This document shows positions 1 to 9,649 of a DNA stretch of 64,000 nucleotides, piece by piece (position 1 is the first letter of the stretch; each line of letters starts with the position of its first letter). The stretch is from an uncultured Campylobacter sp. (lineage in GTDB: Bacteria > Campylobacterota > Campylobacteria > Campylobacterales > Campylobacteraceae), in the NCBI RefSeq assembly GCF_944323605.1, contig NZ_CALUTC010000007.1, forward strand, positions 1 through 64,000, read 5' to 3'. The notes under the pieces were generated by a model, which saw only the letters and a program-made list of their open reading frames with translations, ran no database searches and was not told the DNA's origin. The translations under genes and the position numbers were made by a program.

Positions 1-392
1 AGAAAAAGATCGGCTTGAGATCTTATATATACGATTATTTTTATATCATCAAAACCTACTTCTGTGAAAAATTCTTTTAATGCTATACTTGCATTTTCTA
101 CATCTTTACACCACCACAGAATATCCTCAGAAGAGAAAATAAAAGTTTTATTAGGATTTTGCTTAAGTTCTTCTTTTAATTTTTTTATTATATCTTTTAC
201 AAAGCTATCTTCTTTTTTGCCTTTTAAATAAAAATCAACTATGTAAATGAGATAGATATGTCTATTACGCGATAAATTCACATTAGAATACAATATTCCT
301 TTTTCTTTTAGTTTTTCATGGTTTTCATCAAGAAATACTTGTATAGTAGTAGTGCCTGTCTTACCAGTGCCTATATGCACGTAAGCCGTCAT
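1..392 (-). CDS. Sulfotransferase-like protein, N-terminal part (cut by window edge)
   Basis: Translating the minus strand from the ATG at 392 gives a frame that is open to the window edge (about 130 residues). It begins MTAYVHIGTGKTGTTTIQ, which is the 5'-phosphosulfate-binding loop (IGxxKTGTTxIQ) of the PAPS-dependent sulfotransferase superfamily. Near the truncation lies IIVYIRSQADLF, which resembles the second (3'-phosphate) motif, VVYLRxQxDL. The start is supported by AAGGA six bases upstream. Family members of this kind usually modify surface glycans or polysaccharides; the acceptor cannot be inferred. It follows the Sel1-repeat gene after an 18-base gap on the same strand. The C-terminal half is outside the window, so the call rests on two motifs. 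Confidence 0.75.
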   Translation of the reverse strand, partial: MTAYVHIGTGKTGTTTIQVFLDENHEKLKEKGILYSNVNLSRNRHIYLIYIVDFYLKGKKEDSFVKDIIKKLKEELKQNPNKTFIFSSEDILWWCKDVENASIALKEFFTEVGFDDIKIIVYIRSQADLF

Positions 393-410
393 ATTAAATC
401 CTTAACAATG

Positions 411-1115
411 CTAATTGCTTATATTATTATCCAAAAGTTTTTTATACTCAACACAGCCATCGCTAAAACCTAAATCACAAGATTTTCCAAAATTGCTTTT
501 AGCAGCCGAGCGATTATTTTTTTCACTTAAGTAAAATTCAGCCAAAACAAAACAAGATTTCGCATCCTTTAAATCACACGCTTTTGTGTAAGCTTTTTGT
601 GCTAAATGGGTATTTTGCTTTACTATATCTCCATTTCTATATAAAAAACCCATTCTAAGACAAGAATTTGCATCTTGTAAATCACAAGCTCTTTTATAAA
701 ATTCAAGTGCTAATTCCCCATCTTTTTCCTCATCATATATCATTCCTAAGCCTTTGCAAGCATTAAGATGTTCTAAAGAACAAGCTTTGTATAGATTTAA
801 TCTAGAATTTTTTATATCATCTTTGCTTTCTAAAATCAAAGCTAAATTAAAGCAAGCATTGCTAAGCTTTTTATCGCAAGATAGTTCATAATATCTTTGT
901 GCTGTATCTTGACTATATGAAACTCCCTCGCCATTTTCATACATATATCCTAATAAAAAGCAGGATTTTGCACTACTTGATTGTTCGCATAAAAATTCGA
1001 GCAAAGGTAAAGCCTTTGCGTAGTTTTTGGATTGATAATACCCTAAAGCCGTATCAAAGTCGTTTGAAAATAAAAAAGTAAAAAATACAAATAAGGATAA
1101 AAAAATTCTCTTCAT
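411..1115 (-). CDS. Sel1-repeat (Hcp-like) periplasmic protein
   Basis: The 234-residue product starts with a signal peptide (MKRIFLSLFVFFTFLFSN, residues 1-18). It then has about five Sel1-like repeats of roughly 36 residues, recognisable from recurring A..C..LG..Y..G units and A...Y..AC motifs. Regularly spaced cysteine pairs (for example SCFLLGYMYE and SCDKKLSNACF) are typical of the Helicobacter cysteine-rich Hcp proteins, where each repeat is disulfide-clamped, so export to the periplasm fits. Function is unknown; Sel1 repeats usually mediate protein-protein contacts. It lies downstream of the two dynamin genes, as I recall for Cj0413 in C. jejuni. A weak Shine-Dalgarno (AAGG) precedes the ATG. 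Confidence 0.85.
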   Translation of the reverse strand: MKRIFLSLFVFFTFLFSNDFDTALGYYQSKNYAKALPLLEFLCEQSSSAKSCFLLGYMYENGEGVSYSQDTAQRYYELSCDKKLSNACFNLALILESKDDIKNSRLNLYKACSLEHLNACKGLGMIYDEEKDGELALEFYKRACDLQDANSCLRMGFLYRNGDIVKQNTHLAQKAYTKACDLKDAKSCFVLAEFYLSEKNNRSAAKSNFGKSCDLGFSDGCVEYKKLLDNNISN

Positions 1116-1163
1116 ACAAAAACCTTAATTTTTAATATCTATGATAGCAAAAAAAAATAAACC

Positions 1164-2993
1164 CTATAAATCTTTAAGCGTATCTTTTGCTTTTAGAATG
1201 TGTTTTAAGTTTTTTTCTAGCTCATTTTTTTTATGTGATATAAGCTCTTTTTTACGCGAGATGAGTTCTAAATTTTGCTCTAAATGCCTTGAAACAACCT
1301 TGCTTATAACAGGCTTATTTATAAGTAAAGCTTCAAATTCGTGCACGTTTAATTCCGTTAAAACCCTTTCGTATATCTCGCTTTTTTTAGGATAGTAAAG
1401 GCTAAATTGTGAGCTATCAAGTTCGTAAAAATTCCTACTCTCATTTATTTTCCTAGAAAAAAATCCAAGACTTAGCTTTGTAGCATTTTCGTAATTTGTA
1501 AAGGCTTTTAAATTTAGCTTTTCTAAAAAAAGCTCAAGATCTAAAATATTTTTAAATAATATATTTTCAAAATCTCTTAAAAAATACTCCTCACTGGCAT
1601 TACAAAATGCTCTTACTTCGCTGAAATTATCATCACTTTGAAAATCATCATCTTTTTTTATATTTGAAAACCTAGATTTAAAAAGTAAAATTTCTTTTTG
1701 AAAAAGTAAAAAGCTATTGTTTAGCTTATCTTTTAGCTCCTCAAAAGATTTGCTTAGCTGTGCTTTTACTTTTTTAAACTCTTTATTTAAAACATCGCTA
1801 TTGTAAAACATAGATAAAAAAGCATCATCGCTTGATATATACGGGCTTTTGTAGTCATATTTCATATATAAATTTTTCTTAAAAAAGCCACTTGCTTCTT
1901 TGTAAAAATGAGCTTCTTTCTCTTTTACATTATCAAAAATTTCCTTAGAAATCCTTTCGCTAATGCCTTTAAGGCTTTCTAAAATTTGATGATTTAAAAT
2001 TTTTACATCTTTTAGCACTGTTTTAAAATGCTCTTTTAGATAATTTTCGTATTCATTAAATTTTTTTTCTAATATAGAGAAAACATCGCAAAAAAGTGTA
2101 TTTTCATTTTCTAAAAGTTTGCAAATTTTTAAAATTTTTCTTTTTGTGTAAGCTTTTTTTAGCTCTAAATGGTCTAAATTTTTTAAAAAATTTAGTAAAG
2201 TGTCAAAATTTGACTGTTTGTAAGTATTTTTATCAGAAGCTTCTTTGCAAGATATTGCTATGACTTCATTAAAATACTTTGAAAAAATTGTTTTTGCATA
2301 GCTTGATACATTTTCAAGCTCGCTTTCATTTAATTTATCTTTTTGGTTTAAAACACAGATACTAGCACCTTGAAGTAAATCTAAATTCGCTTTTATGGCA
2401 TCTTCCTCACTCTTTTTTCCGGCATTATCTATGAGACTTAGCCAGATTAGAGAATGTATGCTATTTAATTCTTTAAAGGTTGTAACCGTGTCTGTGTCGT
2501 TTGCATTTAATCCCGGAGTGTCGATTAGAGTGATATTTTTAAGTATTTCTACCGGTGCGTATATGTGTAAGGATTTTGCTTCTTTTACATTATTTCTTTG
2601 ATCGGTGTAGTGTTTTAACTCGCTTATATCGCAAAGCAAATCGCTTCCATCTTCAAATTCTATTCTTAAAAAATAATCTCTAGCATAACGCAAAAATGTA
2701 GGTTTGAATGTAACAGGCACGGCACCTGTTGGTAGGCATTCTTTTTGCAAAATGATGTTTAAAAGGCTTGATTTACCACTTGAAAACTGTCCTATAACAG
2801 CAACGTTTATATTTTTACTTAAGGAGTAAATCAGCTCATCAAGCTCTTTGCTTAAATTTTTACTTAAATGCATAAATGGTTCGTTTAAGATTTTGCATAT
2901 AGATTTTACCTTGCCTTCAAAGCTATCATCAAAACTAGGCAAATAAAGCCCTTCATAGGCTTTTATGAAGTTATTTAGAAGTTTAATTTGCAT
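1164..2993 (-). CDS. Dynamin-like GTPase, second of a tandem pair (DLP2 type)
   Basis: This is a 609-residue dynamin-superfamily GTPase. The GTPase motifs are a P-loop GQFSSGKSS (residues 68-76), G3 DTPGLN near residue 160 and G4 NQKDK near 215. Long helical, Lys/Glu-rich segments (about 290-450 and 560-609) form the stalk/assembly part. The start is the ATG at 2993, 11 bases inside the 3' end of the upstream dynamin gene, so the two are translationally coupled. In C. jejuni the matching pair (Cj0412 with Cj0411) is known to form a hetero-oligomeric membrane-tethering bacterial dynamin complex. I infer the same here from order and architecture. Its membrane role in the cell is not settled. 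Confidence 0.9.
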   Translation of the reverse strand: MQIKLLNNFIKAYEGLYLPSFDDSFEGKVKSICKILNEPFMHLSKNLSKELDELIYSLSKNINVAVIGQFSSGKSSLLNIILQKECLPTGAVPVTFKPTFLRYARDYFLRIEFEDGSDLLCDISELKHYTDQRNNVKEAKSLHIYAPVEILKNITLIDTPGLNANDTDTVTTFKELNSIHSLIWLSLIDNAGKKSEEDAIKANLDLLQGASICVLNQKDKLNESELENVSSYAKTIFSKYFNEVIAISCKEASDKNTYKQSNFDTLLNFLKNLDHLELKKAYTKRKILKICKLLENENTLFCDVFSILEKKFNEYENYLKEHFKTVLKDVKILNHQILESLKGISERISKEIFDNVKEKEAHFYKEASGFFKKNLYMKYDYKSPYISSDDAFLSMFYNSDVLNKEFKKVKAQLSKSFEELKDKLNNSFLLFQKEILLFKSRFSNIKKDDDFQSDDNFSEVRAFCNASEEYFLRDFENILFKNILDLELFLEKLNLKAFTNYENATKLSLGFFSRKINESRNFYELDSSQFSLYYPKKSEIYERVLTELNVHEFEALLINKPVISKVVSRHLEQNLELISRKKELISHKKNELEKNLKHILKAKDTLKDL

Positions 2994-5169
2994 TTAAAAG
3001 ATCCTCTTTTAGCTGGGTAAGTCTTGAAATTTTCTCCAAATTTTCATCATAAGAATTAAGTGTTTTAGAATTTTCGCTTTCAAGACTTGATATTACAGCA
3101 CTTAGATTGTGTAATTTTTCTTTTTGGCTTATTTCGTATTGAGATAGTTTTTTGTTTAAAAATTCATAGAAATTTTGATTTATATTTAAATTTTCTAAGA
3201 GTTTTTTTAGATTAAAATTTTTGAAAGCTTCGTTAATGCATTCGTCAAATTTTACTTCCATTGTAAAAATATCAGCTTTTTCTTGCACTATATTTGATAT
3301 TTGCATTCTTAAAATGCTAAAATTTTCATTATCAAATATATTTTCTATAGCTCTTGAAATACCTTCTTTAAATTCATCAAAGCCACTATCAAAATCATCT
3401 TGCAAAAATTCATATTTAAGTGAAAGGCTTTGTTTAAGCTCTGAAATCCTTTTCAAATTTTCAAATTTCACATCTCTTAAAATATCATTTATACCATCTT
3501 TTGTTGTTATATCCACTATGCTTAAAATACGATTTAAATTCGCCTTTAAAGACTTGCTTTTCAGATATTTAAGCTCATCAATCAATCTTTCTTTTAATTT
3601 TTTTGCCAACAAAAGCACTAAATTTTCAATGCCATTTTCTATATTATCAAGCTTTAAGAAAGTAGCATTTATCTCTTCCTTAGCCTTTGTTAGCTCTTTT
3701 TGCTCCTCTTTAAATTCTAGTAAAAGTTGTTTATTTTTTATATTTATGCCTTCTTTACTTTCTTTTATTAGCTTATTTTGCATTTCATATTCATCTAAGA
3801 GCTTGTTTAGCTCCAACATAAGCTCTTTTTTGTAGGCATTAAGAGCTATCTTGCTTTTTTGACCCGAGTAAAGTTCGTTAAAAAGATAGGTTTCAAGTTC
3901 TTTTATGCCGCTTTGCTTGAAAGCTTCTTCATTTTCTAAGCCCTTGTAAAAATCGCTAGCTTTTTTAGAGCTTACGCACAAAAAGTCTATATTCTCTACC
4001 AAATTTTCATCTAGGTCTTTTAAATTTTGCCTTAGACTTTGTTTTGTGTAGTTTATAACCTCTTTTAAATCACTTTCGCTTAGCAAATCAGCCTTTGTTA
4101 AAACTACCAAAAACTTAGATAAGCGGGAATTTAATAGGCAGTTGATTAAAAATTCTAAATCCTTTTGTGTTAGGCTTTGAGAAGCATTCATAAGGTGTAT
4201 TAAAAAATCGCTTTCTTTTATATATTCTTTTGTTAAAATTTCCCTTTGCACTACCACATCATCAAGTCCGGGTGTATCTACTATGCATATATTATTTTGC
4301 AAGAAATCTAATTTACTTTTTAATTCTATCTTTTTTATAAGAGCTGAAAGTTTGTTTTTAGCAGAGCTAAAATTTTTCAAGTCTTTTGTTTCTATTTCCT
4401 GTGTTAAACCACCGTCTTTTATATAGTCTTTTATGTTTATATCTTGCGAAAGCTCATCTACAAATTTTTGCAGTTCTTTATTATACTGTGAGCTTTTTAG
4501 TATATTTTCCCATTCTTTTTGATTCCAAAAGTAAATTTTAGCTTTATTTTCGTTTCCATATCTTAAAACCGTTAAATTTGCCGTTTCTGGTATATTTGAT
4601 GTTCCTAAAAAATCTTCTTTTAGTAAAGCATTTAAAAGGCTTGATTTACCAGCGTTCATCACGCCTGTTATGGCTATATTAAATTCTAAATCTTTAAATT
4701 TTTGTAAAGAATTTTGTAGTCTTTGTTTTGCATCGTGATTAAGGCTTAAATTTTGAAGTTCTAAATTTATCGCATCTAGTTCTTTAAAATTTGCTTTAAA
4801 AAGGGCTTGTTTGTCTATTTCTTCTAATTTTATATTTTCTATGAAAGTTATCACCAAAGAAGTATCTGAAATTTTTTCCAAAATTTTCAAGGCTTTTAAT
4901 AGATCGTTTTTATCGATAAAGCCACTTTTTAGCAAGTTTATACAACAGAGTTGAACTTGCTGTATGTTAAATATATCCACTCTTAAATTAAGTTTTTTGA
5001 ATATATCTTTAAATTCATTTAAGAGAAAATATCTTTCGTAATTATTAGAATTTGTGCTTAGTATTATCGCAAATTCGCTCACATCAAGTATATTTTTATC
5101 TTCAAAATTTGCATTAAAATCTAAAAACTGTAAGTTATCTTGCCAGATTTTTTCTAAAAAAGTTTGCAA
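2983..5169 (-). CDS. Dynamin-like GTPase, first of a tandem pair (DLP1 type)
   Basis: This dynamin-family GTPase is 728 residues long if the TTG at 5169 is the start. The GTPase domain shows GVMNAGKSS (about residues 169-177), DTPGLDD (G3) and LTKADLL (G4), preceded by an unusually long helical N-terminal region of about 165 residues. Extended helical segments follow, including a Glu/Lys-rich coiled coil. The frame is open further upstream to another TTG at 5226, inside frdB, which would add 19 residues. I prefer 5169 because GAGGGGGA lies just ahead of it, but that sequence is one arm of a strong hairpin (5175-5199). It probably shares mRNA with frdCAB and overlaps the second dynamin gene by 11 bases. 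Confidence 0.85.
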   Translation of the reverse strand: MQTFLEKIWQDNLQFLDFNANFEDKNILDVSEFAIILSTNSNNYERYFLLNEFKDIFKKLNLRVDIFNIQQVQLCCINLLKSGFIDKNDLLKALKILEKISDTSLVITFIENIKLEEIDKQALFKANFKELDAINLELQNLSLNHDAKQRLQNSLQKFKDLEFNIAITGVMNAGKSSLLNALLKEDFLGTSNIPETANLTVLRYGNENKAKIYFWNQKEWENILKSSQYNKELQKFVDELSQDINIKDYIKDGGLTQEIETKDLKNFSSAKNKLSALIKKIELKSKLDFLQNNICIVDTPGLDDVVVQREILTKEYIKESDFLIHLMNASQSLTQKDLEFLINCLLNSRLSKFLVVLTKADLLSESDLKEVINYTKQSLRQNLKDLDENLVENIDFLCVSSKKASDFYKGLENEEAFKQSGIKELETYLFNELYSGQKSKIALNAYKKELMLELNKLLDEYEMQNKLIKESKEGINIKNKQLLLEFKEEQKELTKAKEEINATFLKLDNIENGIENLVLLLAKKLKERLIDELKYLKSKSLKANLNRILSIVDITTKDGINDILRDVKFENLKRISELKQSLSLKYEFLQDDFDSGFDEFKEGISRAIENIFDNENFSILRMQISNIVQEKADIFTMEVKFDECINEAFKNFNLKKLLENLNINQNFYEFLNKKLSQYEISQKEKLHNLSAVISSLESENSKTLNSYDENLEKISRLTQLKEDLLNAN

Positions 5170-5174
5170 ATATT

Positions 5175-5199
5175 TTTCCCCCTCATTATCAGGGGGAAA
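5175..5199. terminator. Perfect 9-bp hairpin at the frdB/dynamin junction
   Basis: TTTCCCCCT (5175-5183) and AGGGGGAAA (5191-5199) form a perfect 9-bp inverted repeat around a 7-base loop, rare GC-rich sequence in this genome. It begins five bases beyond the frdB stop in the direction of transcription. On the minus strand it is not followed by a clean U-run, so it is more likely an mRNA 3'-end stabiliser or attenuator after frdB than a full terminator. Its G-rich arm also provides the likely ribosome-binding site of the dynamin gene starting at 5169. Confidence 0.55.
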
Positions 5200-5203
5200 G
5201 TTT

Positions 5204-5929
5204 TTATTTATCTTTTTGTGCGACAAGTTGTCTTCTCATATATGCTATTTTACTTTGCAATGGCAGCTCTTTTGGGCAATTATCTTCACAGGCAAGCAAA
5301 GACATACAACCAAATACACCGTCATCATCTCCCACAAGCTCATAAAAATCCTCTATGCTTCTATGATCGTGTGGATCTTGTAAATATCTAGCAGTTCTTA
5401 AAAGTCCAGTTGCACCTATAAAATTTGGTCTCATTAGTTTTGTAGCACAAGATGCTAGACAAATTCCACATTCTATACATCTATCAAGTTCAAAAGTTTC
5501 TTCAGCAACTGCTGGTTCTATCTTTTCTTCTATCTTAGATATATCTGTTTCTTTTTCGTTATGCACCCAGCTTTCAACTCTTTTACACATTCCCTCAAAC
5601 CATTCTCCTGTATTTACACTTAAATCTTTTATGTGTCTAAATGCAGGCATAGGCATAAGTTCTATAACTCCGTCAGCATAATCCTTTGTAAGAGTTTTAC
5701 AAGCTAGTTTTGGCACTCCATTTATCATCATAGCACAAGAACCACAAATTCCAGCACGACAAACAAAGTCAAAGCTTAAATCAGCGTCCATTTTTTCGCG
5801 TATCAAAGTAAGACATACAAAGACCGTCATAAAAGGAGTTTCCTCAAGCTCATAGCTAACAAAATGAGGTTTTGAAATTTTGCTTAAAGGATTATATTTT
5901 AAAGCTCTTATGGTTAGTTTTCTACTCAT
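5204..5929 (-). CDS. frdB: Fumarate reductase iron-sulfur subunit
   Basis: The 241-residue iron-sulfur subunit carries electrons between the haem-bearing FrdC and the FAD of FrdA. An N-terminal ferredoxin domain has Cys57, Cys62, Cys65 and Cys77 for the [2Fe-2S] centre. The C-terminal domain has [11 protein letters not shown] (151-161) and [11 protein letters not shown] (208-218), which supply the [4Fe-4S] and [3Fe-4S] ligands. The ATG at 5929 follows GGAG and overlaps the frdA stop by 8 bases. In Campylobacter this complex works as fumarate reductase and also as the cell's succinate dehydrogenase (family knowledge). The last gene of frdCAB, it is followed by a hairpin and the dynamin genes. 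Confidence 0.97.
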   Translation of the reverse strand: MSRKLTIRALKYNPLSKISKPHFVSYELEETPFMTVFVCLTLIREKMDADLSFDFVCRAGICGSCAMMINGVPKLACKTLTKDYADGVIELMPMPAFRHIKDLSVNTGEWFEGMCKRVESWVHNEKETDISKIEEKIEPAVAEETFELDRCIECGICLASCATKLMRPNFIGATGLLRTARYLQDPHDHRSIEDFYELVGDDDGVFGCMSLLACEDNCPKELPLQSKIAYMRRQLVAQKDK

Positions 5930-7913
5930 AATTAACTCCTATTCTTTGATTTAAAGCTTTGTATTTTGGTTGTAATTCGTAAGGCATTAAAGCGTGTTGA
6001 ATTTCGTGTCTTGATTTGCCTTCAGCTTCCATTTTTTCCCTTATAGCATCAACTTCAGCTTGTCTTTTTTCGCTTAGTGGATTTTCGATTATATTACCTT
6101 TTGCACCGTATCCTCTAAATGCTGGTGGCATTTCCATTTTCATAATATCAAGCTCATCATACTCAACCTTTGGCAAGGTCTCGCCCTCAACCCAATAAGT
6201 AAGAGTTCTTTTCATCCAATTCAAATCATCTCTTTTTGGATAGTCTTCTCTGTAATGAGCACCTCTGCTTTCTGTTCTAAGTAAAGCTCCATACGCAACA
6301 CAAAGTGCGACTTTTAGCATTCTAGGCACTCTATAAGCTTCTTCAAGCTCAGGATTTGCTGTAGCTATGTTTTTGCTATGCACTTTTACATCAAGGGATT
6401 TTTTATAAAGCTCTTCAAGCTCATCAACAGCTTCTTTTAATCCTTCTCCTGTCCTAAAAATAGCTACCTTATCCCACATTATCTCTTTCATTCTGTTTTT
6501 TATCTCAAATACAGAATTTTTTCCTTCTTTATCTACTAAGGATTTTAGATATTCATATTCTTTTGTTAAGAATTTTTTAACTAAATCTGTATCAACAACC
6601 TCTCCATTGTTTTTACAGTAATCAGCAAAATAGTCTCCAACTATCATACCAGCAACAACCGTTTCAGCACAAGAATTTCCTCCCAAGCGGTTAAAGCCGT
6701 GCATATCCCAACAAGCAGCCTCACCACAGGCAAAAAGTCCTTGTAACCATTGAGATTCTCCTGTTGGCTTTGTTCTAATTCCACCCATTGAATAATGTTG
6801 CATAGGTAAAACAGGAGCCCAGCCTTTAGGACCTTCATCAGCAGGATCTATGCCGTTAAATGTCTTACATATATCTTGCACGTCTCTTAGATTTTTTTCT
6901 ATGTGAGCTCTACCAAGTATAGAAATATCAAGCCATAAGTGATCTCCATAAGGACTTTTTACTCCTTTTCCTTTTCTTATATGCTCCATCATTCTACGAC
7001 TTACAACATCTCTACTTGCTAGTTCTTTTTTTTCTGGTTCATAATCAGGCATAAATCGGTATCCATCAACATCGCGTAAAATTCCACCATCTCCTCTACA
7101 ACCCTCAGTTAGTAAGATCCCGCTTGGTACTATAGGAGTTGGGTGAAACTGCACTGCTTCCATATTTGATAATCTACAAAGCCCGGTTTCAAGTGCTATA
7201 GCAGCACCTGTTCCTTCACAAATGACTGCGTTTGTGGTTTGTTTATAAATTCTGCCATATCCACCTGTAGCTATCATAGTTCCTCTAGCAACAAAGGCTG
7301 TTAATTCTCCATTTGTAAGGTCCCTTGCTATAACGCCTATGCACCTTTTACCATCGTGCATAATCCTCACAGCTTCCATTCTATCTATGATCTTAACTTC
7401 GTGCTTTATGGCTTCATTTGCAACACCATACAGCATACAGTGCCCGGTTGCATCAGCTATATAACAGGTTCTCCATTTTTTAGTTCCGCCAAAATCCCTA
7501 GCATTTATTAGTCCGTGTGCTTCTTCTTTTTCTTCTATAACTGTTTTTTGAGCGTTTATTACAACAGTTCTAGGTCCTTTAGTAACCCTAGTCCAAGGCA
7601 CACCCCAGGCTGCTAGTTCGCGTACTGCCTTTGGAGCAGTTTGAGCAAACATTCTTGCTACTTCTTGATCACAGCCCCAGTCAGAACCTTTTACTGTATC
7701 AGCAAAATGCAAATCCTCATTATCTCCATCCCCTTTAGCTCCATTTCCTAAAGACGCTTGCATACCGCCTTGAACAGCCGCAGAGTGCGATCTTTTTACG
7801 GGACAAATACTTAGCAATGTAACGCTTTGTCCGCTTTTAGCTACTTCAATAGCAGCTCTAAGCCCAGCTAAGCCACCGCCTATTACTAAACCGTCGCTAT
7901 ATTTAATATTCAT
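5922..7913 (-). CDS. frdA: Fumarate reductase flavoprotein subunit
   Basis: This is the catalytic flavoprotein, 663 residues, interconverting fumarate and succinate on the cytoplasmic face of the membrane. It shows the dinucleotide-binding [10 protein letters not shown] near residue 12 and HSAAVQGG, where His43 is the expected covalent FAD attachment site. HPTP (in [10 protein letters not shown]) and the RGAHYRED motif contribute substrate-binding and catalytic residues. The frame extends three codons upstream to a GTG at 7922, but AAGAGG sits directly against that GTG and 8 bases before the ATG at 7913, so I chose the ATG. It lies 12 bases after frdC. Confidence 0.97.
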   Translation of the reverse strand: MNIKYSDGLVIGGGLAGLRAAIEVAKSGQSVTLLSICPVKRSHSAAVQGGMQASLGNGAKGDGDNEDLHFADTVKGSDWGCDQEVARMFAQTAPKAVRELAAWGVPWTRVTKGPRTVVINAQKTVIEEKEEAHGLINARDFGGTKKWRTCYIADATGHCMLYGVANEAIKHEVKIIDRMEAVRIMHDGKRCIGVIARDLTNGELTAFVARGTMIATGGYGRIYKQTTNAVICEGTGAAIALETGLCRLSNMEAVQFHPTPIVPSGILLTEGCRGDGGILRDVDGYRFMPDYEPEKKELASRDVVSRRMMEHIRKGKGVKSPYGDHLWLDISILGRAHIEKNLRDVQDICKTFNGIDPADEGPKGWAPVLPMQHYSMGGIRTKPTGESQWLQGLFACGEAACWDMHGFNRLGGNSCAETVVAGMIVGDYFADYCKNNGEVVDTDLVKKFLTKEYEYLKSLVDKEGKNSVFEIKNRMKEIMWDKVAIFRTGEGLKEAVDELEELYKKSLDVKVHSKNIATANPELEEAYRVPRMLKVALCVAYGALLRTESRGAHYREDYPKRDDLNWMKRTLTYWVEGETLPKVEYDELDIMKMEMPPAFRGYGAKGNIIENPLSEKRQAEVDAIREKMEAEGKSRHEIQHALMPYELQPKYKALNQRIGVNYE

Positions 7914-7925
7914 ATCACTCACCTC

Positions 7926-8669
7926 TTAACGCATATATGTAGGAATGTAACGACTTCCTATTTCGTGATCACTCATACCAACTTTTATGTAAGCTGCCAT
8001 AGTTAAAAGCCCTAGAGCTATAAAAAATACACTTATTATCCATTTTAGTTTTTTAAGAGCTTTTCTGCTTGCTTTTGCATTTTTGCCCTCAAACCAACCC
8101 CATTTAACACATAGTCTATAAAGACCTATTCCTCCGTGTAATTCAACTGCAAAGAGTAGAACAAGATAAAAAGGCCACATTTGAAGCATTCTCTCACCTG
8201 AGCCGTAAGGATCTATGGTGTGAGCTTGAAAAAACATCATTCCCAAGTGATAAGAAGCAAAGAAAAACATAATAAAACCAGTTATTGCTTGTGTAAACCA
8301 TAAGCTTGTATCGCCGTGTTTTATAGTTTTTGCGTGAGTTCTAAAAAGCTGCCACTGTCTGTAGTTTATAGGAAATTTTCTCATAGCTAGTCCTGCATGC
8401 ACTACGAATATAACAAAAACTATAAAAACTATGATAGAAACTACCCAAGGTTGCGGAGTACCAAATATGAAGCTACCCTCGAACATCTTTGATATACTAT
8501 ACATAAAATCATTGCTAATTAAAATACTAGCAACAAAAAACATATGTCCCCACATAAACAGTCCCAAGAAAAGACCACTAGCGCTTTGGATAAAATCAAG
8601 CTTTGCTGGTAATTTGCTCTTTTTACCATCAATGCTTTTTCCAAAGTAACCTTCAATGATTTGACTCAT
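7926..8669 (-). CDS. frdC: Fumarate reductase cytochrome b subunit
   Basis: The 247-residue membrane subunit is of the Wolinella-type di-haem, five-helix family. Five hydrophobic segments are visible (about 28-52, 76-97, 123-148, 165-187 and 207-230). Histidines suitable as haem ligands occur in the helices (WGHMFF, VVHAGL, SYHLGM, ELHGGIG). It anchors FrdA/B and exchanges electrons with menaquinol. It is the first gene of frdCAB. The start at 8669 follows AAGGAG, and a TATAAT-type -10 box lies about 45 bases upstream. Confidence 0.96.
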   Translation of the reverse strand: MSQIIEGYFGKSIDGKKSKLPAKLDFIQSASGLFLGLFMWGHMFFVASILISNDFMYSISKMFEGSFIFGTPQPWVVSIIVFIVFVIFVVHAGLAMRKFPINYRQWQLFRTHAKTIKHGDTSLWFTQAITGFIMFFFASYHLGMMFFQAHTIDPYGSGERMLQMWPFYLVLLFAVELHGGIGLYRLCVKWGWFEGKNAKASRKALKKLKWIISVFFIALGLLTMAAYIKVGMSDHEIGSRYIPTYMR

Positions 8670-8714
8670 TGCTACTCCTTGAAAAAAAATTGTTAGTTTT
8701 AAGATAACGTTTAG

Positions 8715-8720
8715 ATTATA
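8715..8720 (-). promoter_or_regulatory. Probable -10 box of the frdCAB promoter
   Basis: Read on the minus strand this is TATAAT, about 45 bases ahead of the frdC ATG, preceded by an AT-rich T-tract region typical of Campylobacter sigma-70 promoters, which lack a clear -35 box. No other good -10 box lies between lgt and frdC. It may also drive the dynamin genes by read-through. A transcript start near 8708 is inferred, not shown. Confidence 0.6.
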
Positions 8721-8747
8721 TTTTTAATACACTTAAAATAACTTAAA

Positions 8748-9563
8748 TTAATACCTAAATTTAAACCTTAAATAAATAAAAATTAACAATGAAGCAAGAA
8801 TCATAACAATACTTAAAATTTGTCCCATAGTCAGTCCAAAGCTTAAAAAACCTATATGCATATCTGGTTCCCTGTAAAATTCACAGATAAAACGGGCGAT
8901 AGAATAAAATAAAGTATAAAGTATGATTAACTCACCTTTAAATCTTTGAAATTTTCTTGCTATAAATATCAATACAAAAACTACAACACCTTCCAAAAAA
9001 GCTTCATAAAGTTGCGATGGATGCCTTAAAATTCCATCTACATAAATTCCCCACGCAACATCTGTGCTTCTTCCAAAAAGTTCTTGATTTAAAAAATTTC
9101 CTATTCTTCCAAATGTATATGCTAACGGGACAGAAAGTGCTACTAGATCTAAATATTCCCAAATATTTTCTTTGTATTTTTTGCAGAATAGTATTGTAGC
9201 TATAAAAAAGCCTACAACTGCACCGTGAAAGCTCATACCACGAATTCCTACAAAATCTCCGTTTGCATTGAAGGGATTAAAAATTTGCCAAGGTTGCATT
9301 ATATACCAAAGAGTATTATTATCATAAATTAAAATATAGCCTAGTCTTGCTCCTAAAATAACTCCTATTTCCACCCAAACAAAATAATTATCTATCATCG
9401 CAGCTTTTATATTGAAACCGTATTTTTTTGCAAAGTATTGTCCTATAAATAGCCCAGAAAATAGTGCTAATACATACATAAGACTATACCAATATATATT
9501 AAAACCAAATATAGAAAAAGCAATCACATCAAATGAAGAATAGATATTTTGCCAAGTGTTCAT
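8748..9563 (-). CDS. lgt: Prolipoprotein diacylglyceryl transferase
   Basis: This 271-residue inner-membrane enzyme transfers diacylglycerol from phosphatidylglycerol to the lipobox cysteine of prolipoproteins. About seven hydrophobic segments are present. The signature region includes FHGAVVGFF (near residue 102) and [14 protein letters not shown] (near 150-163), which contains the conserved Arg-Ile-Gly-Asn-Phe and Asn/Glu residues. The ATG at 9563 is preceded by AAAGGAAA. It has its own likely promoter in the 86-base gap to the divergent lipoprotein gene. The later pathway enzyme, lnt, is also in this window (32.8-34.2 kb), but LspA is not. Confidence 0.96.
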   Translation of the reverse strand: MNTWQNIYSSFDVIAFSIFGFNIYWYSLMYVLALFSGLFIGQYFAKKYGFNIKAAMIDNYFVWVEIGVILGARLGYILIYDNNTLWYIMQPWQIFNPFNANGDFVGIRGMSFHGAVVGFFIATILFCKKYKENIWEYLDLVALSVPLAYTFGRIGNFLNQELFGRSTDVAWGIYVDGILRHPSQLYEAFLEGVVVFVLIFIARKFQRFKGELIILYTLFYSIARFICEFYREPDMHIGFLSFGLTMGQILSIVMILASLLIFIYLRFKFRY

Positions 9564-9626
9564 AATTTTCCTTTTTTGTGAAAATATAGCAAATTAAGCC
9601 TTAATATATGTAAAATTTTGATAGAA

Positions 9627-9632
9627 TATAAT
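9627..9632 (+). promoter_or_regulatory. -10 box of the lipoprotein gene at 9650
   Basis: TATAAT is preceded by GATAGAA and followed 5 bases later by the Shine-Dalgarno AAAGGA of the lipoprotein gene. The transcript leader would therefore be only about 10-15 bases long. Confidence 0.55.
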
Positions 9633-9649
9633 CAAAGAAAGGATTTAAA

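Noticed and set aside
3221-3835. A 204-codon plus-strand frame opposite the first dynamin gene
   Set aside because: Low-complexity Ser/Phe/Leu translation with no ribosome site, lying wholly antisense to a conserved protein; a shadow frame. Similar long antisense frames opposite nusA (15183-15701), tlyA (52836-53318) and rpoD (61771-62196) were rejected likewise.
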